57,285 bases of DNA from contig CAZGCA010000033.1 of assembly GCA_964524145.1 (NCBI GenBank), forward strand, positions 1 through 57,285. The letters are read 5' to 3'. Positions 32,237 through 41,042 of this stretch are shown one piece after another. Position 1 is the stretch's first letter; each line of letters starts with the position of its first letter. This stretch comes from CAZGCA01 sp964524145 (GTDB lineage: Bacteria; Hydrogenedentota; CAZGCA01). Made by a program: the position numbers and the translations under genes. The notes below the pieces were generated by a model. It made no database searches. It was given only the letters and a program-made list of their open reading frames with translations, and was not told the origin of the DNA.

Positions 32237-33673
32237 ATGAACGCGGGTAGAGCAGGAGTTCGTTGTGCGGTCGCTACGTTTTTGTGTTCGATACTGCTGT
32301 GCGGCGTTTCCTTTGCCGCCATGGTCGAGTACTTTACGGACAACGGATATGGCAATCCGGTCCTCTCGATACAGCATCCGTGCGCCGAGCACTATAACGG
32401 GAAAACCTACATCGCCTATCAGGGACCTCATGAGGACCCCTATGTCTGCGCCTATGACCATGCCGCCCAAAAATGGTCGGGGCCCGTCAAGGCAGGCGTG
32501 AGCCCGATGGGAAGGACCCGGGACACGATGAACCCCGACGCGGTCGATAATCATGGGCGGCCCGCGATGATTGTGGACGGGAAGGGCTATATTCATATCG
32601 TCTTCGGCGGCCATGGCGGCTATTGGAGACTGGGTAAGAACACCCTCGGGACACCGGGCAAAGGCAAGCAGACGCATGTCGTCTCCAGGAATCCTGAAGA
32701 CATCTCGTCGTGGGAGGTTCTGGACAACATTTCGCCGTTCGGCACCTACAGCCAGTTCGTTAAAATGGACGACGGGGACATTTATCTCTTCTACCGGCAC
32801 GGTTCGCACCGGAGCGACTGGGTCTATCAGAAGTCCACCGACAACTGCAGGACGTTCTCGCCGCCGGTTTCCGTCCTGAAACACAAGATCCAGCAAAGCG
32901 ACCGCAATATTCATGACGCCTGGTATGCGTGGTTCGAACAAGGAAAGGGCGACTCGATCACCGCGTCCTACGTCTACCATCCGTGCAGGGTCAGAGGGCA
33001 CACAAAGGAACGATATAACGGCTACTATATGAAAATGAACTGCCGGGATGAATCGTGGGAGAACGCGCGCGGGGATGTCCTGGTGTTGCCGGTCACGAAG
33101 GAATGCGCGGACGAAAACGCCTTGGTGTGCGACACCTATATCACTAAGGTAAAGTCCAATCATGGCACCTGCCGGGTGGATGACAACGGCAATCCGCACC
33201 TTTTCTTCAGGCAGGGGCCGGTGCAGTATTTCCGGTGGTTGGGCAGCGCCTGGCAGGAACCGGTTGCGGTCCCTGGAGGAGACGGGGACATGATTGTCGA
33301 GTCTTCGCAAGTGGTCAGGATGTTGCTCTCGGGCAGCGGCGAGGTATGTTGGTGGAAGACCACGGATGGCGGACTTACCTGGGAAAAGGAATCTCCCCTC
33401 ATATCATCTCCGAACTCGCATTATCGTGTGAGCGCACTTGTTCGCAACGCTCAACCTGACGGGCGGATGGTGGTCAGCGAACACAACCGGACGCAGAACC
33501 ATGTGTACAGGAAGCTGTACCTGTTGGGGGATAACGGACCCGTTGGAAGACCTAAAGAAGAGGCGAGTAACTTGGGAGACCGGTTGAAGAACCTTGAGGC
33601 GGCTGCGGCTGCCCCGACACAGGACAAAGTCAGCAAGGAAAGGCAGCAAGACATACGGAGACGAAGACGATGA
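32237..33673 (+). CDS. Secreted BNR-repeat (BNR_4-type) protein
   Basis: A 478-residue protein starting at the ATG at 32237 after AAAGGA. Residues 1-28 are a signal peptide (ATFLCSILLCGVSFAA). The body is a beta-propeller of the BNR_4 type with repeated blades: YNGKTYIAYQGPHEDPYVCA, DNHGRPAMIVDGKGYIHIVF, FVKMDDGDIYLFYRHGSHRS, and TTDGGLTWEKES near 405. The last 45 residues are charged and low in complexity, ending IRRRRR. It overlaps the next gene by 4 nt (ATGA at 33670-33673), so the two are translationally coupled and probably work together. It is clearly diverged from the BNR gene at 27320. Confidence 0.88.
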   Translation: MNAGRAGVRCAVATFLCSILLCGVSFAAMVEYFTDNGYGNPVLSIQHPCAEHYNGKTYIAYQGPHEDPYVCAYDHAAQKWSGPVKAGVSPMGRTRDTMNPDAVDNHGRPAMIVDGKGYIHIVFGGHGGYWRLGKNTLGTPGKGKQTHVVSRNPEDISSWEVLDNISPFGTYSQFVKMDDGDIYLFYRHGSHRSDWVYQKSTDNCRTFSPPVSVLKHKIQQSDRNIHDAWYAWFEQGKGDSITASYVYHPCRVRGHTKERYNGYYMKMNCRDESWENARGDVLVLPVTKECADENALVCDTYITKVKSNHGTCRVDDNGNPHLFFRQGPVQYFRWLGSAWQEPVAVPGGDGDMIVESSQVVRMLLSGSGEVCWWKTTDGGLTWEKESPLISSPNSHYRVSALVRNAQPDGRMVVSEHNRTQNHVYRKLYLLGDNGPVGRPKEEASNLGDRLKNLEAAAAAPTQDKVSKERQQDIRRRRR

Positions 33674-35028
33674 ATGACCGTATTATTTCCCACGGCAGAC
33701 TGGGAGGCATGGAAGTCACGAAGCGTCGTGCGGCAGCGTTTTTTCTGGCGCTTGTGACCGCCGTGGCGGGTTGGATATTCCCGGCAACAGCGCAACATCG
33801 TGATTCTGTCGTCAAGCTCGAGACCCCCCTGGGACCTCAGGGTACCATCAGTTTCCGAATGCAGACGGACAAGGAATATCACACCGGGCCGAAAGCAAAA
33901 CCCGTTAACGTTGATATTCTCGAGATACCGGGGATCGCCAAGGTGCGGTTCTCTCAAGCCTCGACCGTCTGCGAATTGCAGTGGATATGGGCCAGAGGGG
34001 TGAAGGCCGACAACCTGGGGGTTCAGGTGCCGGGGCTTCCCGGACCCGAGGAGTACTTCATTCAGTACACGTGGGACGGTACGGCGGGGCGGTTCACGGG
34101 CTATGTGAACGGGACCGCGCTTCGCCTGCCCGAAACCCAACTGGCGCCGTGGGACGTTCCTGAGGGCAAGGAAATCCGCCTGGCGACCGGACCCTTCAAG
34201 ACGGCTCTGATATCGACCGAACCGCGGTACTTGGATGAAGCCCAGGCACGGGCGCAGGTACCTGAACCCATGCTGGGAAGACGCGCCGAACTCTTTGGCG
34301 TTCCCGAGAAAGAGCCTGCGCCCATCGAGGTAGCATCCCGGCTGGGCACACTGCTGTACGAGTCTGCACTGGACGCACCGGGCAGCATTGACGGCTGGGT
34401 GATGGAAGGTCCGGGAGAGACGTCGTTCGAGGATGGGTGGATGACGATGGCCTCCAAACAGCCTGATAGTATCACCAAACGAGGCCACATCGTACACTGG
34501 TGTCCTCGCGACTTCCCCGAGTCGTTTGTCGCGGAATGGGAGATGCAGATTCTGTCGAAGAGAGGTCTCTGCATAGTCTTTTTTTCGGCCCGCGGCTTGA
34601 ACGGTGAGGATATCTTTGACCCAAAGCTTCCCAAACGCACCGGCATCTTCAGACAATATAATCGAGGTGCCATTTCCTGCTACCACATCTCGTATTACGC
34701 CAACACACCGTCTTCTCCGGGGCGGATCACGTCCAACATACGCAAAAACAAAGGGTTCTATCTCGTCGCGAACGGTCCACCCGGAATCAACCCCGACTCG
34801 GACACGGTACATGCCGTGCGCCTCATCAAGGACGCCGCCCACATCCAGTTGCAGGTAGACGGTAACGTCATCATCGACTTCACGGACGACGGACAACGCT
34901 ATGGTCCTGTGCTGGGAGGCGGAAAGATTGGATTCCGGCAGATGCAATGGACCGTCGCGCGATATCGAGGTTTCCGCGTGCGTGAACTCCGAACGGAGGA
35001 AGCGGGGCGGCAGGGAGAGGGGCTGTAG
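33670..35028 (+). CDS. Exported DUF1961 family protein with LamG-like N-terminal region
   Basis: A 452-residue protein coupled to the BNR gene through an ATGA overlap; an in-frame ATG at residue 14 is also possible. A signal peptide lies at about residues 20-42 (FFLALVTAVAGWIFPATA). Residues 45-210 look like a concanavalin-type jelly roll (GTISFRMQTDKEYH, FIQYTWDGTAGRFTGYVNG). Residues about 235-440 match DUF1961: GHIVHWCPRDFPESFVAEWE, IVFFSARGLNGEDIFDP, ISYYANTPSSPGRITSN, and VRLIKDAAHIQLQVDGNVII with GGGKIGFRQMQW. The DUF1961 fold is also a jelly roll linked to glycan use. Two jelly rolls in a secreted protein beside a BNR propeller suggest polysaccharide binding or cleavage. Confidence 0.88.
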   Translation: MNDRIISHGRLGGMEVTKRRAAAFFLALVTAVAGWIFPATAQHRDSVVKLETPLGPQGTISFRMQTDKEYHTGPKAKPVNVDILEIPGIAKVRFSQASTVCELQWIWARGVKADNLGVQVPGLPGPEEYFIQYTWDGTAGRFTGYVNGTALRLPETQLAPWDVPEGKEIRLATGPFKTALISTEPRYLDEAQARAQVPEPMLGRRAELFGVPEKEPAPIEVASRLGTLLYESALDAPGSIDGWVMEGPGETSFEDGWMTMASKQPDSITKRGHIVHWCPRDFPESFVAEWEMQILSKRGLCIVFFSARGLNGEDIFDPKLPKRTGIFRQYNRGAISCYHISYYANTPSSPGRITSNIRKNKGFYLVANGPPGINPDSDTVHAVRLIKDAAHIQLQVDGNVIIDFTDDGQRYGPVLGGGKIGFRQMQWTVARYRGFRVRELRTEEAGRQGEGL

Positions 35029-35046
35029 TCCAAACAGGGCATAGGA

Positions 35047-35064
35047 CCTTCCGTACGCGGAAGG
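35047..35064. terminator. Possible terminator hairpin after the DUF1961 gene
   Basis: CCTTCCG (35047-35053), loop TACG and CGGAAGG (35058-35064) form a perfect 7-bp stem. Only ATTTCG follows, so it is weak as an intrinsic terminator. It separates this gene from the next promoter. Confidence 0.45.
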
Positions 35065-35093
35065 ATTTCGCAAATCCCTCCCGATTGCCCTGC

Positions 35094-35122
35094 TTGACAA
35101 CACAACAGTCTGGTGCTAGTGT
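35094..35122 (+). promoter_or_regulatory. Promoter of the second prepilin-type gene
   Basis: TTGACA (35094-35099) and TAGTGT (35117-35122), 17 bp apart, with GGTGC before the -10, as in the promoter at 30723. Confidence 0.75.
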
Positions 35123-35156
35123 AGAGATTGCAGGGTGTGGGTATTCGACGCAAACA

Positions 35157-35201
35157 GAAGGAGGTGGTGGAACAACGGCACGTCACGTTTCTTTCCGACA
35201 A
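35157..35201 (+). promoter_or_regulatory. Conserved 5' leader element (copy 2)
   Basis: GAAGGAGGTGGT (35157-35168) and CGTTTCTTTCCGACAA (35186-35201) repeat the blocks of the leader at 30794-30849. The spacing between blocks differs (29 against 40 bp) and the bases between them are not conserved. Confidence 0.55.
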
Positions 35202-35251
35202 CTCGTAGTTGATAGATTCTGTTAACGTACCATCTCTGAAAGGAGGTAAAG

Positions 35252-36181
35252 ATGTCAGCGAAACGTAGTGGTTTCACGTTGATTGAGTTGCTGGTGGTCA
35301 TAGCGATCATCGGTATCCTGGCGGCTATACTGCTGCCGGCGCTCGCGCGAGCGCGTGAGGCGGCACGCCGGGCATCATGCGCCAACAACCTCAAACAACA
35401 GGGTATAGTGTACAAGATGTACGCGAACGAGTGGAACGGCAGGTTTCCCCAGAATAAGTTCGTCAGACAGGCGGGGAAGACCGGGCCGGACCCAGAAGCT
35501 TGCACCAGGATACATTTTGAGTGGTGTCCCTGGGGCCATGCCATATATCCCGAGTATATGACGGATCCCTCGATTCTTATCTGTCCGTCGGATCCGGTGC
35601 CGGTGCAGGAGCAACTCACGAAATGGCGCGTGAAACTGGACCCTCGGGAGCAACAGCCCTTCAACCCCTGTCGAATCGACCAGGCGTCGATGTTCTACTT
35701 CGGATGGGTCTTTGCCGAAAGGGATCTGCGCGGCACCCAGAATCCGAACGATCCGGACATTCCGACAAGTCCGGCCGCCGCCGCGGCCGCGGGCTATATC
35801 AACCAGGCCAACATGATGGCGATCTTTCAACGTAAAATGGCGATAGACTTCCTCGACGGCACGGATGAGTTTGAGGAAGCAGCGAGGTTGGCGGACAGCG
35901 ACATTAATGTCGAAGCTACCGGGGCGAAGTTTATGCGGGTCCGGGAAGGTATCGAACGGTTCCTCATCACCGACATCAACAATCCAGCTTCCTCAGCCAG
36001 AGCGCAGAGCGAGATCGCCGTGGCCGGGGACCGCCTCTGTTTGGAGATCCAGTACTTCAACCACATTCCGGGCGGCGCCAACATTCTGTTCATGGACGGG
36101 CATGTCGAGTTCTTGAAGTATCCGGGAAACCAGTTCCCGGTGACTCGGGCGGATGCGGTTCTCTTCGAGGCCCTCAGGTAG
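35252..36181 (+). CDS. Prepilin-type N-terminal cleavage/methylation protein with H-X9-DG C-terminus
   Basis: A 309-residue paralogue of the gene at 30896. The ATG at 35252 follows AAAGGAGG. The leader MSAKRSG is followed by FTLIELLVVIAIIGILAAIL and the same ALARAREAARRASCANNLKQ helix. The middle differs strongly from the paralogue, with an alanine-rich segment (SPAAAAAAGYINQANMM). It ends HIPGGANILFMDGHVEFLKY, giving the H-X9-DG motif. Near-identical N- and C-termini with a variable middle suggest diversification of the surface-exposed part. Promoter and leader are shared with the paralogue, so both may respond to the same signal. A GC-rich hairpin follows. Confidence 0.95.
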   Translation: MSAKRSGFTLIELLVVIAIIGILAAILLPALARAREAARRASCANNLKQQGIVYKMYANEWNGRFPQNKFVRQAGKTGPDPEACTRIHFEWCPWGHAIYPEYMTDPSILICPSDPVPVQEQLTKWRVKLDPREQQPFNPCRIDQASMFYFGWVFAERDLRGTQNPNDPDIPTSPAAAAAAGYINQANMMAIFQRKMAIDFLDGTDEFEEAARLADSDINVEATGAKFMRVREGIERFLITDINNPASSARAQSEIAVAGDRLCLEIQYFNHIPGGANILFMDGHVEFLKYPGNQFPVTRADAVLFEALR

Positions 36182-36191
36182 GTCGGGTGCG

Positions 36192-36214
36192 GCTGGGCGG
36201 CCTTGCCGCCCAGC
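36192..36214. terminator. Terminator-like hairpin
   Basis: GCTGGGCGG (36192-36200), loop CCTTG and CCGCCCAGC (36206-36214) form a perfect 9-bp GC-rich stem directly after the prepilin-type gene. A T-rich but not T-only tail (TGTTATCC) follows. Confidence 0.6.
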
Positions 36215-36300
36215 TGTTATCCTGCATCTTGGCCACGCTTTGCCGGCCACTCTTCATCCGGATTTCGGTGAACGGTTGAATCCACGCGGGAGAACGTAAC

Positions 36301-37767
36301 GTGAACGCGAGGCGTGTTGCCCGCCGCGATTTCTTGGCGAGCACATTTGGCTTAGCAACTGCGTCGTTGCTGCTACCGTCATCTCTCAAGACCTATTCGA
36401 AAACAGTCACGCCCAATTTCGTCTTCTTCTTGAGCGATGACCAGGGATGGCCCGCCACCTCTGCCTCCATGCACGGCGGTCGCGATGATGCGAAAAGCGA
36501 CTACTTCCTCACTCCGAACTTGGAACGGCTGGCACATCAAGGGATGCGTTTCAGCCAGGGGTATGCTCCCGCCGCGCTGTGCTGTCCGACACGCCGCGGG
36601 CTCCAGTTCGGGCAAACGCCGGCACGCCAGGGCAGCGAACGTTTCGCGGCCGCCTATCCGCCGGGTAACGACCGATTGACAATCCCGCGCTTGCTCAAAA
36701 CCGTCAACTCCGAGTACGCGGCAGCCCATTTCGGCAAATGGGATCACCGCACCGAACTGCTTGCAGAACATCTCGGCTACGATGAGAGCGACGGCAACAC
36801 GAGGAACAGCAAAGGCAATGAGGGGTCGAACTTCGACAAGCAGCAGAAATGGGTGCTTCATAAGGAACTGGACGATCCCAAACGCATATTCAGTATCACG
36901 GAACGGGCTAACGATTTCATGGAACGACAGGTCCGTGATGGGCGGCCGTTCTACGTCCAGATCTCTCACTATGCCGTCCACGTCGATATGCAAACCCGCC
37001 CGGAAACTCTCAGGAAGAACGAACAACGGCCAAAAGGGACCAAGCATCGGATTCCCGCCTTCGCCGGCATGACGGAAGACCTCGATACCGGAATCGGCAG
37101 AGTGCTCGAGAAGCTCGACGAACTGGGCATTGCCGAATCGACCTACGTCTTCTACATGGCCGATAACGGTGCTGTGCCGTGGATTCCGCCGAACAAGATA
37201 AAGCACTTCGCAAACCCCGCTTCCTTGGAAGACGTGAGCCGAAACCACCCGCTTCGCAGCGGCAAATGGACACTGTTCGAAGGCGGAATCCGCGTGCCCT
37301 TTATTGTGAGGGGCCCGGGCGTCAAGCCGGGTTCTTTCTGCGATGTGCCGGTGGTGGGCTGGGACATTCTGCCCACCATTGCCGATCTGGCCGGCTACAA
37401 ACAGAGGTTGCCGGACAATCTTGACGGCGGCAGTTTCCGCCTGTTACTCGAAAGCGGCGGGCGCGGCACTGTCAACAGACCGTTTGACGGACTCGTGTTC
37501 CATCGGTACTCCACAGGCGACCCGCATTCGGCCATTCGTGTCGGCGACTACAAACTGATCAAGTTCTGGAAGGGGCCGATTCGCACAAGCCCTTTCAGTA
37601 TGACCTCGTCCTCAAAGCCCGGGAAACTGCTCCTATTCAACCTGAAAGATGATATCGGCGAAACGCGCAACCTTGCGGATGCCATGCCTCAGAAAGCACA
37701 GGAACTGCATGAGACGCTGATGGGATACCTCAGATCCGTCGATTCTGAGGTACTGAAACTCCAATGA
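36301..37767 (+). CDS. Tat-exported sulfatase
   Basis: A 488-residue protein starting at GTG 36301 after GGGAG. A twin-arginine-type leader (RRVARRDFLASTFGLA) precedes the catalytic domain: FVFFLSDDQGWPATSASM (metal-binding Asp pair), and the formylglycine motif C94-C-P-T-R, a C-x-P-x-R type in which the first cysteine would be converted. Then HFGKWDH near 148, MADNGAVPW (metal-binding DN), and a C-terminal LLFNLKDDIGETRNLAD. Length is normal. It would remove sulfate from sulfated sugars. A neighbouring sulfatase starts 23 nt after its stop. No maturation enzyme (anSME or FGE) is in this window. Confidence 0.93.
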   Translation: MNARRVARRDFLASTFGLATASLLLPSSLKTYSKTVTPNFVFFLSDDQGWPATSASMHGGRDDAKSDYFLTPNLERLAHQGMRFSQGYAPAALCCPTRRGLQFGQTPARQGSERFAAAYPPGNDRLTIPRLLKTVNSEYAAAHFGKWDHRTELLAEHLGYDESDGNTRNSKGNEGSNFDKQQKWVLHKELDDPKRIFSITERANDFMERQVRDGRPFYVQISHYAVHVDMQTRPETLRKNEQRPKGTKHRIPAFAGMTEDLDTGIGRVLEKLDELGIAESTYVFYMADNGAVPWIPPNKIKHFANPASLEDVSRNHPLRSGKWTLFEGGIRVPFIVRGPGVKPGSFCDVPVVGWDILPTIADLAGYKQRLPDNLDGGSFRLLLESGGRGTVNRPFDGLVFHRYSTGDPHSAIRVGDYKLIKFWKGPIRTSPFSMTSSSKPGKLLLFNLKDDIGETRNLADAMPQKAQELHETLMGYLRSVDSEVLKLQ

Positions 37768-37790
37768 TTGAACTCGCAGGAGATGGAGAG

Positions 37791-39278
37791 ATGGACCGTT
37801 CGACAAATACTAGCTTCACCTCTCGTCGTCGTTTTCTGAAAGCTGTTGGACTCGGTGCACTCGCCGTGGCTGTGCCGGCGTTGCGGCAGGCGGACGGTGC
37901 TTCCGGGAAGAAAAGACCAAACGTTATTCTGATAATGGCGGACGACTTGGGCTACGAAGCGTTGGCATGCAACGGTGGCACCTCTTACGAAACACCGCTG
38001 TTGGACAAGCTGGCTGCCAACGGCATGCGATTCACGCACTGTTATTCCCAACCTCTCTGTACCCCTTCTCGCGTCAAGATCATGACGGGACGCTCGAACG
38101 CCCGCAACTACCGAAACTTCGGCGACCTCGACCCCAACGAGATAACCTTCGGACACATCATGAAAGATGCCGGGTACAAGACCTGCATCGCCGGGAAGTG
38201 GCAGTTGTGCGGCGGCTCGGAACACAAAGGGTCGTTTCCCAAACCTTCGGGCTTTGATGAATCGTGCATGTGGGCGTATACCCACGATCTGCCCGAAGCG
38301 GCTCGGGACACGTACACCTTCTTCGGCAAGAAGGGCGGCAAGACGTCGCGCTACTGGCAGCCCGCCATCGTTCGCAACGGCGAGTATGTGCCTACCACCC
38401 GAGACGACTACGGGCCCGACATCTACTCCGGGTTCATCACGGAGTTCATCGAGCGGAACAAAGACAACGAGTTCTTCGTGTACTACCCGATGACGCTGAC
38501 TCACAACCCGTTTCTCGCGACTCCGCGTAGCAAGGATCAGAGCGACCGCGCGAAGACAAAGAGCAGTTTCCGCTTCTTCGAGGACATGATTCAGTACACC
38601 GGGATTGTCATCGACCGAATCATCGCGAAGCTGCACGAGGCGGGGATCGCGGAGAACACGCTCGTCATGTTCACCTGCGACAACGGAACGTATCGCGGAC
38701 TGGTCTCGAAGATGGGCGATCGCGTGGTCCATGGCGGCAAGGGACTGCCAATAGACGCGGGCGTCCATGTCCCGCTCGTGGCGTACTGGCCGGGCACGAT
38801 CGGGCCCAACAGCGTGTGTACGGATCTCGTGGAGTTCAGCGACTTCCTGCCTACTCTAGCCGAGCTGGGCGACGCTGCCGTACCCACTGACCGTGTCATC
38901 GACGGCCGCAGCTTCTTCCCGCAACTCAAGCGCCGAAAGGGAACTCCCCGCGAGTCTGTCGTTGTGCATTACGACAAGAATCCCGACCGGGACGAACCGC
39001 AATTCAGGCGGATCCGATTCGCCTACGACGGACGCTACAAGCTCTACCTCGACGGCCGGATGTACGAGGTGCCGAAGGACTGGCTCGAGGTACATCCCAT
39101 CCCCGCGGACGGCATGTCCGCAACCGAAAAGACCGTGCGCGGCAAGCTCCAGGCCGTGCTCGACGCCATGCCTGAATGGCATCCCGACAACAGCTTCTTC
39201 AAAGGCGAAATCGGTCCGGACATGAAGAGGTACCTGAGAAAATACGGCCTCGACGTGAGGATAGACCTGAAGGATTGA
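37791..39278 (+). CDS. Tat-exported sulfatase
   Basis: A 495-residue protein; the ATG at 37791 follows GGAGATGGAG and puts the twin-arginine motif (SRRRFLKAVGLGALAV) at the N-terminus. Catalytic features: VILIMADDLGYEALACNGG, the formylglycine motif C90-T-P-S-R in PLCTPSRVKIMTGR, CIAGKWQL, TLTHNPF and VMFTCDNGTYRG. The C-terminal part has a substrate-proximal RYKLYLDGRMYEVP. It is distinct from the upstream sulfatase (different middle region and motif variant), so the pair may act on different positions of one glycan. It is the second gene of a two-gene operon, convergent with a symporter gene. Confidence 0.95.
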   Translation: MDRSTNTSFTSRRRFLKAVGLGALAVAVPALRQADGASGKKRPNVILIMADDLGYEALACNGGTSYETPLLDKLAANGMRFTHCYSQPLCTPSRVKIMTGRSNARNYRNFGDLDPNEITFGHIMKDAGYKTCIAGKWQLCGGSEHKGSFPKPSGFDESCMWAYTHDLPEAARDTYTFFGKKGGKTSRYWQPAIVRNGEYVPTTRDDYGPDIYSGFITEFIERNKDNEFFVYYPMTLTHNPFLATPRSKDQSDRAKTKSSFRFFEDMIQYTGIVIDRIIAKLHEAGIAENTLVMFTCDNGTYRGLVSKMGDRVVHGGKGLPIDAGVHVPLVAYWPGTIGPNSVCTDLVEFSDFLPTLAELGDAAVPTDRVIDGRSFFPQLKRRKGTPRESVVVHYDKNPDRDEPQFRRIRFAYDGRYKLYLDGRMYEVPKDWLEVHPIPADGMSATEKTVRGKLQAVLDAMPEWHPDNSFFKGEIGPDMKRYLRKYGLDVRIDLKD

Positions 39279-39323
39279 TCACGCGGAGACGCTCGGCGCG
39301 ATTTCTCTCCTCCTGCACGGTCT

Positions 39324-41033
39324 CTATTCATCCACCGACCGTTTGAGGGTGAAGGATGCGCCCGTGGCGGTCGTGCCGCCGATGGCCATGATCGCGCCGA
39401 CCAGGATGGAGAGGCGGCCTGCCGAGACGCCTGAAGTTGCCGCGACGACAACGGTCAGAACCGTTCCCAACAGCGCCGTCGTTATTCCAATGATGCGAAG
39501 TGCAATAGCCGCATCGCCGCCTGCCGTAAGACTGACTTTCTCGATGCGCTCGCTCTTCAGGCCTTCGAGAAACACCGCGATCGACTCTTGCTTACGTGCG
39601 GAGTTTGGAAACAGGACACTGCCTGCCAGGAGCCCGGCCGCCGTGGGCAACAACGTGATCCAGGTCAGATACGGCAACGTCCGCAGATGTTCGAGGCCGG
39701 CGGAGTAACTGGCCGCGTAAGCGGTTGCGCCACAAGCCGCGCCCAGAAAGAACCCTGCCAGTGCGCCAGCGTTCGACGTGCGGCGCGACACCAGTCCCGC
39801 CACCATCGGGAGTGCTACGGGCGGGAGCAGTCCGGCGAAGAGCCGGGCCATGATCTTCACGAGATCCTCGAGTCCCTCGGCCTTGGCAAAGAGGATGGCC
39901 AGGACCATCGCCAGCACGCCGACGAGCAGCGTTGCCAGGCGGGCCACGATCACCAGTTGACGGTCAGAGGCCCTCTGCATCAGGAGGCGTTTGATAATGT
40001 CGTTCGTGATAACGCTCGCAAGCGAGTTGTAGTCGCTGGACAGCATCGACATCGTCGCCGAGAACATGGCCGCCAGAAGGATGCCCATCATGCCGACCGG
40101 CAGGAGCATTCTGCAGAGCAAAGGATAGACCTCGTTGAGATCGCCTACTTCGGGCAGATAGACGCGTGCGGCAAGTGCCGGGAAGAACAATAACGGCGGC
40201 GCAACGAATGTCAGTGCCGCCACGAGGTAGCCGACGCGACGCGCTTCCTGGTCGCTGCGCGCTGCGTAGTAGCGTTGAACGTAGGGCCATTTTGTCGCGA
40301 ACGTAAGGGCCAGCACGACGCCAAACGAGAGGAGCCATGGCCAGGTGAAGTCGCCCGCGGTGATATTGCCAAACCCGGCTGGCGCGTGCTCGATAATGGC
40401 CTCGGCGCCGCCTGCACGCCTCCACGCCAGTGGCACCAACACGATCACGGCCACGCCCATGACCAGAAACTGTACGAAATCGGTGATGAGCACGGCCCAG
40501 AGACCGCCGAGCAGCGTGTACGACAACATGATGGCTCCGCAAATGCCGATCGCCCAGAGCACGCCTGCATCGCCCGCGACACCCACGCTGACGGCAACCA
40601 TGGTGCCGATGACAAAGAGCTTCAAGGCGTCATCAAGCACGATGAGCGGGATGCCAAACCAGCTGAGGCACTGCCGCAGTAGCGGACTGAAGCGTGTCTC
40701 GATGTATTCGACGGGGCTTGTAGTAGCTGCCCGCCGCCACCGGGACGCGAGGAAGACGGCGCTGAGCAGACATCCGGGTATCGAGAGCCACCAAATGGAG
40801 ACCGCTACAAAGCCGTGTTTGTAGGCAAGCGCGGAGTAGGAGACAAACGCGAACGCGCTGAAGGTCGTCATGTAGAGAGAGATGCCTGCGAGCCACCACG
40901 GTACCTGACGGCTCCCACTGAAGAAGTCACGCAGGTTCTTCATACGACCGGCATAGAACAGCCCCACTCCCAGGAGCGAGACGAAGAATCCCGCCATAAT
41001 TACGTAGTCGGCGGTCGCCAGTCCGTAGTCCAC
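39324..41033 (-). CDS. Sodium:solute symporter family (SSS) transporter
   Basis: A 569-residue permease with about 13-14 membrane segments, starting at GTG 41033 after TAGGAG. Family features: FFSGSRQVPWWLAGISLYMT near 40-60, YIETRFSPLLRQ near 110, SYTLLGGLWAVLITDFVQFL near 170-190 (the LGG-x-WA-x-x-x-TD signature), and SATMSMLSSDYNSLASVIT near 320-340. These carriers import sugars, sugar acids or amino acids with sodium. It starts 9 nt after the stop of the heparinase-like gene, so both are in one operon and it probably imports the unsaturated or free uronate products of that enzyme. Confidence 0.95.
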   Translation of the reverse strand: MDYGLATADYVIMAGFFVSLLGVGLFYAGRMKNLRDFFSGSRQVPWWLAGISLYMTTFSAFAFVSYSALAYKHGFVAVSIWWLSIPGCLLSAVFLASRWRRAATTSPVEYIETRFSPLLRQCLSWFGIPLIVLDDALKLFVIGTMVAVSVGVAGDAGVLWAIGICGAIMLSYTLLGGLWAVLITDFVQFLVMGVAVIVLVPLAWRRAGGAEAIIEHAPAGFGNITAGDFTWPWLLSFGVVLALTFATKWPYVQRYYAARSDQEARRVGYLVAALTFVAPPLLFFPALAARVYLPEVGDLNEVYPLLCRMLLPVGMMGILLAAMFSATMSMLSSDYNSLASVITNDIIKRLLMQRASDRQLVIVARLATLLVGVLAMVLAILFAKAEGLEDLVKIMARLFAGLLPPVALPMVAGLVSRRTSNAGALAGFFLGAACGATAYAASYSAGLEHLRTLPYLTWITLLPTAAGLLAGSVLFPNSARKQESIAVFLEGLKSERIEKVSLTAGGDAAIALRIIGITTALLGTVLTVVVAATSGVSAGRLSILVGAIMAIGGTTATGASFTLKRSVDE

Positions 41034-41042
41034 TTGCCACTC

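Noticed and set aside
37040..37085. RIPAFAGMTE in the first sulfatase, which looks like translation of a common palindromic genomic repeat inserted in frame
   Set aside because: Sulfatases normally have a similar P-x-[FY]-A-x-M-x-E-D-L-D sequence at this point, and length and flanks are normal, so it is ordinary coding sequence.
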